Assembly: GCF_900115395.1 (NCBI RefSeq)
Contig: NZ_FOWE01000001.1
Location: forward strand, 62,001-126,000
Source of the DNA: Geodermatophilus obscurus
GTDB taxonomy: Bacteria > Actinomycetota > Actinomycetes > Mycobacteriales > Geodermatophilaceae
DNA length: 64,000 nucleotides
Direction: 5' to 3'
The notes below the pieces were generated by a model. It made no database searches and had not been told where the DNA came from. It was given only the letters and a program-made list of their open reading frames with translations. Both the position numbers and the translations under genes were made by a program. Of the stretch, positions 56,752-64,000 are shown piece after piece. The number at the start of each line of letters is the position of its first letter. The stretch's first letter is position 1.

Positions 56752-57360
56752 TCAGCACGGCACGAACCGCACCCGCACGCCCGGCCGCAGCAGCGCGGCG
56801 GGATCGCGGGCCAGGTCGAAGACGGCGACGTCGGTGTGGCCGACCAGCTGCCACCCGCCCGGGGACTCCCGCGGGTAGACGCCGGTGAAGCCGCCGGCCA
56901 GCGCCACGGAGCCCGCCGGCACCCGGGTGCGCGGCGAGGGCCGGCGCGGCAGGTCCCAGGCGCCGGCCGCCGGCGTGAGGTAGCCGAAGCCCGGCGCGAA
57001 GCCGGAGAACGCGACGGTCCACTCGGTGTCGCTGTGCCGGCGCACGACCTCGCCGGGGTCGACGCCGAGGTGGTCCGCGACGTCGCCGAGGTCCTCGCCG
57101 TCGTAGACGACCGGCAGCTCGAGCAGCTCGCCGGGACCCTGGTGCCCGGGGCGGGGCGTCACCCGCCGCAGCGCCGCCTCGACGGCGGCCAGCGTGGTGA
57201 CGGCCGGGTCGGTCACCACCAGGACCGTGCGCGCCGCCGGCACGAGGTCCACGACGCCGGGCGGGCGGTCCTCCTCCAGCGCGGCGTGCAGGGCCAGGAC
57301 GGCGTCGAGGTCGTCGAGCTCCACGAGCAGCGCCGTGGAGCCGCTGGGCAGGACGCGCAT
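56752..57360 (-). CDS. pxpB: 5-oxoprolinase subunit PxpB (KipI-like)
   Basis: A 202-residue KipI/AHS1-family protein. VVYDGEDLGDVADHLG, FAPGFGYLTPA, RRPSPRTRVPAGSVALAG and GVYPRESPGGWQLVGHT are family hallmarks. It forms the 5-oxoprolinase complex with PxpC (downstream) and PxpA (upstream). Its ATG overlaps the pxpA stop by one base. In Bacillus the homologue KipI also inhibits the sporulation kinase KinA, which has no relevance in a non-Bacillus genome. Confidence 0.92.
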   Translation of the reverse strand: MRVLPSGSTALLVELDDLDAVLALHAALEEDRPPGVVDLVPAARTVLVVTDPAVTTLAAVEAALRRVTPRPGHQGPGELLELPVVYDGEDLGDVADHLGVDPGEVVRRHSDTEWTVAFSGFAPGFGYLTPAAGAWDLPRRPSPRTRVPAGSVALAGGFTGVYPRESPGGWQLVGHTDVAVFDLARDPAALLRPGVRVRFVPC

Positions 57361-58112
57361 CACGGCGCGAAGGGCGCCAGGTCGACGCCGGCGCCGGTCA
57401 GGGCCGCCCGCACCCGCCGGGCGATGTCGACCGCGCCGGGGGTGTCGCCGTGCACGCAGATCGACGCGGGTGCCAGCGACAGGCTGCCGCCCTCGACGTC
57501 GGTGACCGGCTCCCCGGTGGCCATCGCGACGCAGCGGGCGGCGATCTCGCCGGCGTCGTGCAGCACCGCGCCGGGCAGCCGCCGCGACACCAGCGTCCCC
57601 TCCGGTGTGTACGCCCGGTCGGCGAACGCCTCCGCCACCGTCGTCAGCCCGGCCTCCCCGGCCAGCCGCAGCCACGCCGACCCGGGCAACCCCAGCACCG
57701 GCAGGGTGCGGTCGTACTCGACGACGGCGCGCACCACGGCCGCCGCCTGCTCCTCGTGCGCGACGATCGCGTTGTAGAGCGCGCCGTGCGGCTTGACGTA
57801 GCGGACGCGGGTGCCGGCCACGCGGGCGAACGCCTCCAGCGCGCCCACCTGGTACAGCACGTCCTGGGTGAGCGCGTCGGGCTCGACGTCGACGAACCGG
57901 CGGCCGAAGCCCGCGAGGTCGCGGTAACCGACCTGCGCGCCCACCGCCACGCCGGCCGCCGCGGCGCGGTCGCACACCCGGCGCAGGATCACCGGGTCGC
58001 CGGCGTGGAACCCGCAGGCGACGTTGGCGCTGGTGACCACGCCGAGCAGGGCGTCGTCGTCGCCGAGGGTCCACTGGCCGAAGCCCTCGCCGAGGTCGGA
58101 GTTCAGGTCCAC
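57360..58112 (-). CDS. pxpA: 5-oxoprolinase subunit PxpA (LamB/YcsF family)
   Basis: A 250-residue TIM-barrel-like protein. [13 protein letters not shown] opens it; [39 protein letters not shown] and [21 protein letters not shown] are diagnostic. It is the first of three overlapping genes pxpA-pxpB-pxpC (minus strand) that together make 5-oxoprolinase, recycling pyroglutamate formed spontaneously from glutamine and glutamate. An NRAMP-type permease gene lies 13 bases upstream, the same context as ycsG in Bacillus. Confidence 0.94.
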   Translation of the reverse strand: MDLNSDLGEGFGQWTLGDDDALLGVVTSANVACGFHAGDPVILRRVCDRAAAAGVAVGAQVGYRDLAGFGRRFVDVEPDALTQDVLYQVGALEAFARVAGTRVRYVKPHGALYNAIVAHEEQAAAVVRAVVEYDRTLPVLGLPGSAWLRLAGEAGLTTVAEAFADRAYTPEGTLVSRRLPGAVLHDAGEIAARCVAMATGEPVTDVEGGSLSLAPASICVHGDTPGAVDIARRVRAALTGAGVDLAPFAP

Positions 58113-58125
58113 GTGGTGACCCCGC

Positions 58126-59382
58126 TCAGGAGAACAGGTCGATGACGGGGCGGACGGAGTTGACCGCGAGGTAGAGGGTGCCCAGCCACGCCACCCAGCC
58201 GATCGCCAGCAGCCAGCGCGGGTAGCGGTAGCCGCCGAGCAGGTCGGTGCGCCGGGTGGCCACCCAGAGCACCACCGCGATGCCGATCGGCAGCAGCAGG
58301 CCGTTGAACGCCCCGGCGAAGACCAGCAGCGTCGTGGGCGCGGCGCCGACGAGCAGGAACGCCAGCGTCGTGACGGCGATGAAGCCGACCACCAGCAGCG
58401 TGCGGGTGCGGTCGGACGTGCGGGTCCGGGAGGTCACGAACGACACCGAGGTGTACGAGGCCCCGATGACGCTGGTGATCGAGGCCGCCCACAGCACGAC
58501 GCCGAACACGCGCATGCCGACGTCGCCGGCGGCCGCCTGGAAGGCGTTGGCGGCCTGGTTCTCGGTGCCGAGGTCCGCCCCGCTGGTGACGACGCCGAGG
58601 ATGGCGAGGAAGAGGACGACCCGCATGATCCCGGTGACGACGATCCCGGTGACCGAGCCGCGGGTGATGTCGCGGACGTGCGCGGGTCCGGTGACGCCGG
58701 AGTCGAGCAGCCGGTGCGCCCCGGCGTAGACGATGTAGCCGCCGATCGTGCCGCCGACCAGCGTGGTGATCGCCAGGACGTCGACCTGCTCGGGGAGCAC
58801 GACGTTGCGCAGCGCCGTCCCGACCGGCGGCCCGGAGGTGACGGCGATGTAGGTCGTCAGCAGGATCATCACCAGCCCGAGGACGACGACGATCCGGTCG
58901 ACGGCGACCCCGGCCCGCTTGCTGACGAAGACGCCGATCGCCACCAGCGCCGACAGCGCGCCGCCGATCCGCGGGTCGAGGCCGAACATCGCGTCGGTGC
59001 CCAGGCCCGACCCGGCGACGTTGCCGACGTTGAACACCAGCCCGCCGACGACGAGCAGGCCGGCCATGAACCAGCCGAGGCCCGGCAGGACGAGGTTGCC
59101 CAGCTCCTGCGCCCGGCGGCCCGAGACGCCGACGACCCGCCACACGTTCAGCTGCAGCGCGATGTCGATGACGATCGAGACGGCGATCGCGAAGGCGAAC
59201 GCGGCGCCGAGCTGGACGGTGAACGTCGTCGTCTGGGTGATGAAGCCCGGCCCGATGGCCGAGGTGGCCATGAGGAACATGGCGCCGAGGACGGTCGAGC
59301 GGGTGCTCGCCGACATGCGCCCGCCGGGAGGCGCCGGGGACTCCTCGGTGGCCACGGGACGGTCCGTCGGTGGATGCGACAT
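58126..59382 (-). CDS. NRAMP-family permease linked to 5-oxoprolinase (YcsG-like)
   Basis: A 418-residue NRAMP-superfamily membrane protein with 11 or so helices. The first helix has [14 protein letters not shown]; classical metal transporters have DPGN in this place, which is absent here, so the metal-binding Asp/Asn pair is not conserved. Its genes accompany pxpABC in many bacteria, so it may carry 5-oxoproline or a related substrate rather than metals; this is inference. The ATG at 59382 has GGAG 5-8 bases upstream; a start at 59487 is possible but adds an Arg/Pro-rich stretch. Confidence 0.85.
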   Translation of the reverse strand: MSHPPTDRPVATEESPAPPGGRMSASTRSTVLGAMFLMATSAIGPGFITQTTTFTVQLGAAFAFAIAVSIVIDIALQLNVWRVVGVSGRRAQELGNLVLPGLGWFMAGLLVVGGLVFNVGNVAGSGLGTDAMFGLDPRIGGALSALVAIGVFVSKRAGVAVDRIVVVLGLVMILLTTYIAVTSGPPVGTALRNVVLPEQVDVLAITTLVGGTIGGYIVYAGAHRLLDSGVTGPAHVRDITRGSVTGIVVTGIMRVVLFLAILGVVTSGADLGTENQAANAFQAAAGDVGMRVFGVVLWAASITSVIGASYTSVSFVTSRTRTSDRTRTLLVVGFIAVTTLAFLLVGAAPTTLLVFAGAFNGLLLPIGIAVVLWVATRRTDLLGGYRYPRWLLAIGWVAWLGTLYLAVNSVRPVIDLFS

Positions 59383-59512
59383 CGGCGCTCCAGGAGCGAT
59401 CGGCAGGCGTGCGGATCGGGGCGTCCTGCGCGGCGGGCGTCGCCGCCCGCCGCCCGTGACGCTAGCCAGGCCGTCGGTGGGCGGCAACGCGAACCGGCCG
59501 GACCGGTTCCGG

Positions 59513-60406
59513 TCAGCGGCCGCGCTGGGCGAGGACGACGCTGCCGAGGGCGAGCACCACGCCCGCCAGCTGCAGCGGTCCCAGCGACTGCCCGAGCAGC
59601 ACCCAGCCGGCGGCCGCGGCGACGACGGGGGACAGCAGCGCGAGGAAGCTCACCCGGTCGGCGGGCAGGAGGCCGATGCCGCGCAGCCAGAGCACGTAGG
59701 CCAGCGCGGTGTTGACCACCGCGAGGTAGAGGAAGCCCCCGACGTGGCCGGCGGTGAGGGCCGGCGGGAGGCCCTCGACCGCGAGCGCGACCGGGAGCAG
59801 CAGCAGGCCGCCCGCGGCGAGCTGCCAGCCGGTGAAGGCGAGCACCGGCACCGGCCGGCCCCACCGCTTGGTGAGGACCACCCCGGCGCCCATGCACACG
59901 GTGCCCACCAGCCCGGCGAGGACGCCGAGCGCGTCGAGCCGCGCCGCGTCGGTGAGCACGACCAGCGCCACCCCGGCCACGCCGGTCGCGCCGAGGACGA
60001 ACGTGCGGGCCCGGAGCGGCTGGCCGAGGAGCGGCAGCGCCAGCAGGGCGACCACCAGGGGCTGGACGGCGCCGAGGACCGCGGCCACCCCGCCGGGCAG
60101 CCGGTAGGCGGCGACGAACAGCAGCGCGAAGAACGCGCCGATGTTCAGGGTGCCGAGCACCGCGGCCTTCCACCACCAGGCGCCGCGCGGCAGCACCCGC
60201 CCGGCGGCGACGAGGAGGAGGCCGGCCGGCAGGGCGCGCACGGTGGCCGCCAGCAGCGGGCGGTCGGGTGGCAGCCACTCGGTGGTGACGACGTACGTCG
60301 TCCCCCAGGTGACGGGGGCGACGGCGGTCAGCGCGGTCACCAGCCACAGCGACCGGCGGGCCGCGGTGGGGACGGCGGGTGCCGGGGGCGGTGCGGTGGT
60401 GACCAT
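59513..60406 (-). CDS. EamA-family (DMT) transporter
   Basis: A 297-residue, ten-helix drug/metabolite exporter made of two EamA repeats. WGTTYVVTTEWLPPDRPLLA in helix 1-2 and GGVAAVLGAVQPLVVALLAL are typical; the second repeat has VNTALAYVLWLRGI and LSPVVAAAAGWVLLGQ. Family members export amino acids and metabolites. It is divergent from a MarR regulator, 87 bases away, with a strong palindrome between, so it is probably induced by a ligand of that regulator. Confidence 0.88.
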   Translation of the reverse strand: MVTTAPPPAPAVPTAARRSLWLVTALTAVAPVTWGTTYVVTTEWLPPDRPLLAATVRALPAGLLLVAAGRVLPRGAWWWKAAVLGTLNIGAFFALLFVAAYRLPGGVAAVLGAVQPLVVALLALPLLGQPLRARTFVLGATGVAGVALVVLTDAARLDALGVLAGLVGTVCMGAGVVLTKRWGRPVPVLAFTGWQLAAGGLLLLPVALAVEGLPPALTAGHVGGFLYLAVVNTALAYVLWLRGIGLLPADRVSFLALLSPVVAAAAGWVLLGQSLGPLQLAGVVLALGSVVLAQRGR

Positions 60407-60427
60407 GTCGGCTCCCTCGATCGGATG

Positions 60428-60445
60428 TATCTCGATATCAAGATA
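60428..60445. promoter_or_regulatory. MarR-type operator between the EamA and marR genes
   Basis: TATCTCGATATCAAGATA is an 18-base palindrome around GATATC, with one mismatched pair. It resembles the ATCTTGATATCAAGAT sites known for several actinobacterial MarR proteins. It lies 21 bases from the EamA start and 48 bases from the MarR start, in a locally AT-rich spacer, positioned to control both divergent genes. Confidence 0.75.
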
Positions 60446-60493
60446 CTCAGCATCGAGAATCTGTCCACCGTGGGATGTGGCAGCATCGGTGCC

Positions 60494-61024
60494 GTGACCG
60501 ACCGGGACGGGGTGGACGAGATCGTCGGGCAGTGGGCGCGGGAGCGCCCCGAGCTCGACACCACGGCGATGGCCGTCTTCGGCCGCGTCTACCGCACCGC
60601 CCGGCTGGTCGGTGACGCCCAGGAGCGGTGCTACGCCCGGTTCGGCATCACCCGGGCCGACTTCGACGTCCTCGCGACGCTGCGCCGGGCCGGCGGGGCC
60701 GACGGTCTCTCGCCCGGCCGGCTCACCGGCGCGCTGATGCTGAGCACCGGGGGGACGACCAGCCGGCTCGACCGGTTGGAGCGGGCCGGGCACCTGGTGC
60801 GCACCCCGGACCCGGCCGACCGCCGCGCGCTGCTGGTCCGGCTCACCGACTCCGGCCGGGCGCTGGTCGACGAGGCGGTCACCGCCGGGCTCGCCGAGCA
60901 GCAGCGCCTGCTGGGCGGCATGTCGCCGGCCGACGTCGCGCGGCTGCAGGACCTGCTGCGCGAGCTGCTCGCCTCGGTCGAGGAGCGGGCGGCCGAGGAG
61001 ACGCCGGGGTCAGCCGGTCGGTGA
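60494..61024 (+). CDS. MarR-family transcriptional regulator
   Basis: A 176-residue winged-helix regulator: DNA-binding part YARFGITRADFDVLATLRRA, LSPGRLTGALMLSTGGTTSR (recognition helix) and the wing LVRTPDPADRRALLVRLT; flanking helices for dimerisation. GTG start at 60494. Divergent from an EamA exporter with a matching MarR-type operator in the spacer, so it likely represses that exporter and itself. Its 3' end overlaps the amino-acid permease gene by 15 bases. Confidence 0.9.
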   Translation: MTDRDGVDEIVGQWARERPELDTTAMAVFGRVYRTARLVGDAQERCYARFGITRADFDVLATLRRAGGADGLSPGRLTGALMLSTGGTTSRLDRLERAGHLVRTPDPADRRALLVRLTDSGRALVDEAVTAGLAEQQRLLGGMSPADVARLQDLLRELLASVEERAAEETPGSAGR

Positions 61025-62494
61025 CCCGGCCAGCGCCGCACGGCGGATGCGGGAGTGCCGGTACCCGTACACGGCGTAGACCACCATGCCCAGCGCCAGC
61101 CAGGCCAGGAAGCGCAGCCACGTCTCGATGCTGAGGTTGAGCATCAGGTACAGGCAGGCCAGCGCCGCGACGAGCGGGAGCCCCGGCGACAGCGGCACCC
61201 GGAACGGGCGCTCGAGGTCGGGCCGCGTGCGCCGCAGCACCACCACGGCGACCGACACCAGCAGGAACGCGAACAGCGTGCCGATGCTCACCAGGTCGGC
61301 GAGCGTCCCCAGCGGCACGAACGTCGCGAGGGCCAGCACCAGCACGGCGAACAGCAGCGTGATCCGCGCCGGGACGCCGGTGCGCGGGCTGACCCGGGCG
61401 ACCGCCTGCGGCAGCAGCCCGTCGCGGCCCATGGCGAAGCCGATCCGGCCGATGGTGATCAGGTCGACCAGGATCACCGAGGTCAGGCCGGCCACGGCGG
61501 CGATCGCCACCAGGGACGACGCCCAGCCCAGCCCCACCTGGTCGAAGGCGTCGGCGATCGGGGCGCCCTCGTCGATGTCGCCGTACGCGACCATCCCGAC
61601 CAGGACGAAGGCGACGCCGACGTAGAGCGCGGTCGCCAGCCCCAGCGTGCCGAGCAGGCCCAGCGGCACGTCCCGCGCCGGGCGCCGGGTCTCCTCCGAC
61701 AGGTTGGCCACCGCCTCGAAGCCGGTGTAGGCGAAGAAGACGACGGCGGCCGCGGTCAGGACCCCGCCCACGCCGAACGCGACCGGGTCGAGGCCCGCGA
61801 CCACCTCGATGACCGGTCGGGTCAGCCCGCTGCCGCCCTCGGCCGGCTCGGCGGGCGGGACGAACGGCGTGAGGTTGGCGCCCCGCACGAACCAGGCCCC
61901 CGCGACGACGACGAACACGCACACGGCGACCTTGACGACCACCAGCGCGCCGGTGACCCGCGCCGACTCGCGGATGCCGAGCACCGCCACGGCGGTGAGC
62001 ACCAGCACGACCGCGGCCGCGCCGACGTTCACCGTCGACGTCTCGCCGAACATCGACGGTGGCAGGTCCAGCAGGTTGCCCACGTAGCCCGACCACCCGC
62101 GCGCGACGACCGCGGCGCCCAGCGCGAACTCGAGGAACAGGTCCCAGCCGATCACCCACGCCACCACCTCGCCAGCGGTCGCGTAGGCGTAGGTGTACGC
62201 GCTGCCGGCCGTCGGCACCGAGGAGGCGAGCTCGGCGTAGCAGAGGGCGGCCAGCAGGGCGACCAGCCCGGCGACGAGGAAGGAGACGACGACGGCGGGC
62301 CCCGCGTTCTGCTTCGCCTGCACGCCGGTCAGCGTGAAGATGCCGGTGCCGATGACGATCCCGATGCCGAAGCCCACCAGGTGCCGGGCGCTGAGCCGCT
62401 TCCGCAACCGGCCGGTGCCGCCGTGCGCCTCGCCGTCCCCCGCGTCCGCGTCCGCGCGGACGGCCTCCACCGACTTCGTCCGGAACAGGTCCAC
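61010..62494 (-). CDS. APC-family amino acid permease
   Basis: A 494-residue cationic-amino-acid-transporter-like permease with 12 or more helices. GFGIGIVIGTGIFTLTGVQA is the substrate-contacting helix 1 motif; FFAYTGFEAVANLSEETRRP in helix 6-7 and FAMGRDGLLPQAVARVSPRTGVPA are typical of the YfnA/CAT group. It imports amino acids with protons; substrate unknown. The GTG at 62494 is the probable start. It is 50 bases downstream of the pdxY stop on the same strand. Confidence 0.88.
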   Translation of the reverse strand: MDLFRTKSVEAVRADADAGDGEAHGGTGRLRKRLSARHLVGFGIGIVIGTGIFTLTGVQAKQNAGPAVVVSFLVAGLVALLAALCYAELASSVPTAGSAYTYAYATAGEVVAWVIGWDLFLEFALGAAVVARGWSGYVGNLLDLPPSMFGETSTVNVGAAAVVLVLTAVAVLGIRESARVTGALVVVKVAVCVFVVVAGAWFVRGANLTPFVPPAEPAEGGSGLTRPVIEVVAGLDPVAFGVGGVLTAAAVVFFAYTGFEAVANLSEETRRPARDVPLGLLGTLGLATALYVGVAFVLVGMVAYGDIDEGAPIADAFDQVGLGWASSLVAIAAVAGLTSVILVDLITIGRIGFAMGRDGLLPQAVARVSPRTGVPARITLLFAVLVLALATFVPLGTLADLVSIGTLFAFLLVSVAVVVLRRTRPDLERPFRVPLSPGLPLVAALACLYLMLNLSIETWLRFLAWLALGMVVYAVYGYRHSRIRRAALAGSPTG

Positions 62495-62544
62495 CCGACC
62501 ATGCTGAACGCCCCGGTCCGGACGTGCCCGGTGGGGACCGGCCG

Positions 62545-63414
62545 CTAGACCTCCTCGACGGGGAAGGTCCGCGACGGGGACACGTACTCCTCCTGCGCGG
62601 CGACCAGCAGGATCTCCCGCGACCCGGCCTCCTCGGTGCGGCGCAGCAGCCCCCACACGCTGGCGGCGGCCCGGGACAGCGCCTCGCCGGCCGAGCGGGT
62701 GTCGAGCCAGTGGGCGAGGAACAGCGCCGCGATGGCGTCGCCGGCGCCGTTGACCGACACCGACAGCCGCGGCGTCCGCACCCGGAAGTGGCGGCCGCCC
62801 TCGGAGGCGAGCAGGTCGACCGCGTCCTCCGGGGTGTCGTCGGCGGCCAGCGAGGTCGTGAGCACCACCCGCGGCCCCATGCCCTGCACCGCGGCGACGG
62901 CGTCCTTCACCGACGCCAGCGAGCGCGTCGTCGTCTGCGCCAGCAGGTCGAGCTCGTAGTGGTTCGGGGTCACGAGGTCCGCGGCGGGGACGGCGACGTC
63001 CCGCATGAACTCCTCGATGCCCGGCCGGACGAACACGCCCCGGCCGACGTCGCCGATCACCGGGTCGCAGCAGTAGACGGCGTCGGGGTTGGCCGCCCGC
63101 ACCCGCGCCACCGTGCCGACGACGGCGTGCCCGATGTCGGCCGAGCCGAGGTAGCCGGACAGGACGGCGTCGGCGGTGCCCAGCACGCCCCGGTCGGCGA
63201 TGCCGTCGACGACCTCCTCGACCGCCTGGCCGTCGAACACCCGCCCCGTCCACGCGCCGTAGCCGGTGTGGTTGGAGAACTGCACGGTGTGCACCGGCCA
63301 CACCTCGACGCCGAGGCGCTGCAGCGGGAAGACGGCCGAGGAGTTGCCCACGTGCCCGTAGGCGACGTGCGACTGGATCGAGAGGACGTTCACCACGGGC
63401 GCACACGGTGCCAT
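62545..63414 (-). CDS. pdxY: Pyridoxal kinase
   Basis: A 289-residue ribokinase-fold enzyme that phosphorylates pyridoxal (vitamin B6 salvage). Family features: [20 protein letters not shown] at the N-terminus, [44 protein letters not shown] and the catalytic/anion-hole [17 protein letters not shown] (GAGD). The length fits PdxY. Start ATG at 63414, with a weak ribosome site; a GTG at 63396 is an alternative. It ends 50 bases before the amino acid permease gene, with which it may be transcribed. Confidence 0.93.
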   Translation of the reverse strand: MAPCAPVVNVLSIQSHVAYGHVGNSSAVFPLQRLGVEVWPVHTVQFSNHTGYGAWTGRVFDGQAVEEVVDGIADRGVLGTADAVLSGYLGSADIGHAVVGTVARVRAANPDAVYCCDPVIGDVGRGVFVRPGIEEFMRDVAVPAADLVTPNHYELDLLAQTTTRSLASVKDAVAAVQGMGPRVVLTTSLAADDTPEDAVDLLASEGGRHFRVRTPRLSVSVNGAGDAIAALFLAHWLDTRSAGEALSRAAASVWGLLRRTEEAGSREILLVAAQEEYVSPSRTFPVEEV

Positions 63415-63429
63415 GCGCCCGGCGACCGG

Positions 63430-64000
63430 TCAGCCGAGGGTCACGCCGGTCCGGGTCCGGTCCAGCCAGGCGACGACCAGCGCGTGCGGCAGGGTGAGGG
63501 CGGCCAGCAGCGGCAGCGCGGTGGCGACCAGGCCGGTCCACCCGTCGCCGGCCGACCACAGCAGGGCGCCGACGGCGAGCACGGCGGCCGTCGGCAGGGC
63601 CGCGGCGACGGCGAACCGGCGCAGGGCGTCGGGGTCGTCGCCCGGGTCGTCGGCGACGGCCCGCGCCACGTGGCGGACGGAGTGCCAGCAACCGAACCAG
63701 ACGCCGAAGGCGGCGAAGGGCGGGGCGAGCAGGACCAGCGCGAGGAGGACGGCGACCTCCGCGGCCTCCAGCCACCGGCCGGCGAGCAGCCGCTCGACCG
63801 CCAGCGCCGCTCCGGCCGGCGCGACGACGGCGAGCACGACGGTCACCACGGCCGCGGGAACGGTCCCGCCGCCACCCGGGACGACGGCGGCCAGCACCGG
63901 CGCTGCCTCGTGGGCGCCACGTGCCAGCGGGACCAGCAGGACCAGGCTCCCGAGCACGAGGGAGGCGGTCGCCTGCCGACGCACGGGACGGCCGGCGCGG
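63430..64000 (-). CDS. Brp/Blh-like beta-carotene 15,15'-dioxygenase, incomplete at the window edge
   Basis: At least 184 residues of a hydrophobic protein with five or more helices; the frame stays open to base 64000, so the N-terminal part lies outside the window (family members have about 300 residues). Two motifs identify it: FGVWFGCWHSVRHVARAV and LTLPHALVVAWLDR, which carry the conserved histidines of the Brp/Blh family that cleave beta-carotene to two retinals. A GTG at 63984 could start a short protein but would leave out essential helices. Retinal production usually serves a rhodopsin; none is in view. Confidence 0.78.
   Translation of the reverse strand, partial: RAGRPVRRQATASLVLGSLVLLVPLARGAHEAAPVLAAVVPGGGGTVPAAVVTVVLAVVAPAGAALAVERLLAGRWLEAAEVAVLLALVLLAPPFAAFGVWFGCWHSVRHVARAVADDPGDDPDALRRFAVAAALPTAAVLAVGALLWSAGDGWTGLVATALPLLAALTLPHALVVAWLDRTRTGVTLG

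Overview
The window is very GC-rich (low-to-mid 70s % G+C by eye), has GTG starts at roughly half its genes, many 1-4 base start/stop overlaps, and a complete actinobacterial-type pca operon. This points to a high-GC actinobacterium. The family Geodermatophilaceae (Blastococcus, Geodermatophilus, Modestobacter) is my best guess from general resemblance; no 16S or marker search was possible. I see no tRNA, rRNA, CRISPR array, insertion sequence or phage gene, so this reads as ordinary chromosome.

Layout. 0.2-6.2 kb: MFS permease, a gluconate kinase/permease pair and a glutamate-synthase-like flavoprotein, closed by a strong bidirectional terminator. 6.3-8.0 kb (minus): a luciferase-like monooxygenase with its FMN reductase. 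8.3-11.3 kb: DivIVA-like coiled coil, a c-di-AMP riboswitch leading a secreted transglycosylase, and a methyltransferase. 11.4-15.7 kb: EthR-like regulator, EthA-like Baeyer-Villiger monooxygenase, SDR, DUF72 protein and a small coiled coil. 15.6-18.5 kb: M18 aminopeptidase divergent from argG. 19.1-23.7 kb (minus): lipoprotein / membrane-fusion protein / ATPase / permease exporter operon. 25.6-28.9 kb (minus): pntAB transhydrogenase plus a small coupled gene. 29.1-32.8 kb (minus): serine hydrolase and a pair of acyl-CoA dehydrogenases. 33.0-38.0 kb: DUF3616 protein, zinc-ribbon protein, RNase Z, mannitol-type dehydrogenase and an unknown coupled gene.

38.1-49.5 kb is an aromatic-acid catabolic region: pobA and its IclR-type regulator (minus), an acetoacetate-decarboxylase-like gene, a DUF4062/NB-ARC STAND protein, a thioredoxin-reductase-like fusion, then pcaHGBDC (plus). 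Together these convert 4-hydroxybenzoate to protocatechuate and on to 3-oxoadipate; the CoA transferase and thiolase (PcaIJ, PcaF) are not in the window. I find the same 15-bp palindrome upstream of pobA, the regulator and pcaH, in positions that fit activation of the catabolic genes and repression of the regulator's own gene. 49.5-64 kb: pgi, a benzaldehyde-type dehydrogenase, a MarR/GbsR regulator divergent from an ABC exporter, the pxpABC 5-oxoprolinase with an NRAMP permease, an EamA exporter divergent from MarR, an amino-acid permease, pdxY, and an incomplete Brp/Blh-type (retinal-forming) gene at the right edge.

The least expected signal is a roughly 65-base element present three times (after the genes ending at 10601, 34579 and, on the minus strand, 30506). 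Each copy starts 0-2 bases after a stop codon, in the gene's orientation, and its two stems differ by paired changes that keep them base-paired. I also see a recurring TANNNT-(5-8 nt)-start-codon pattern that suggests many leaderless transcripts.
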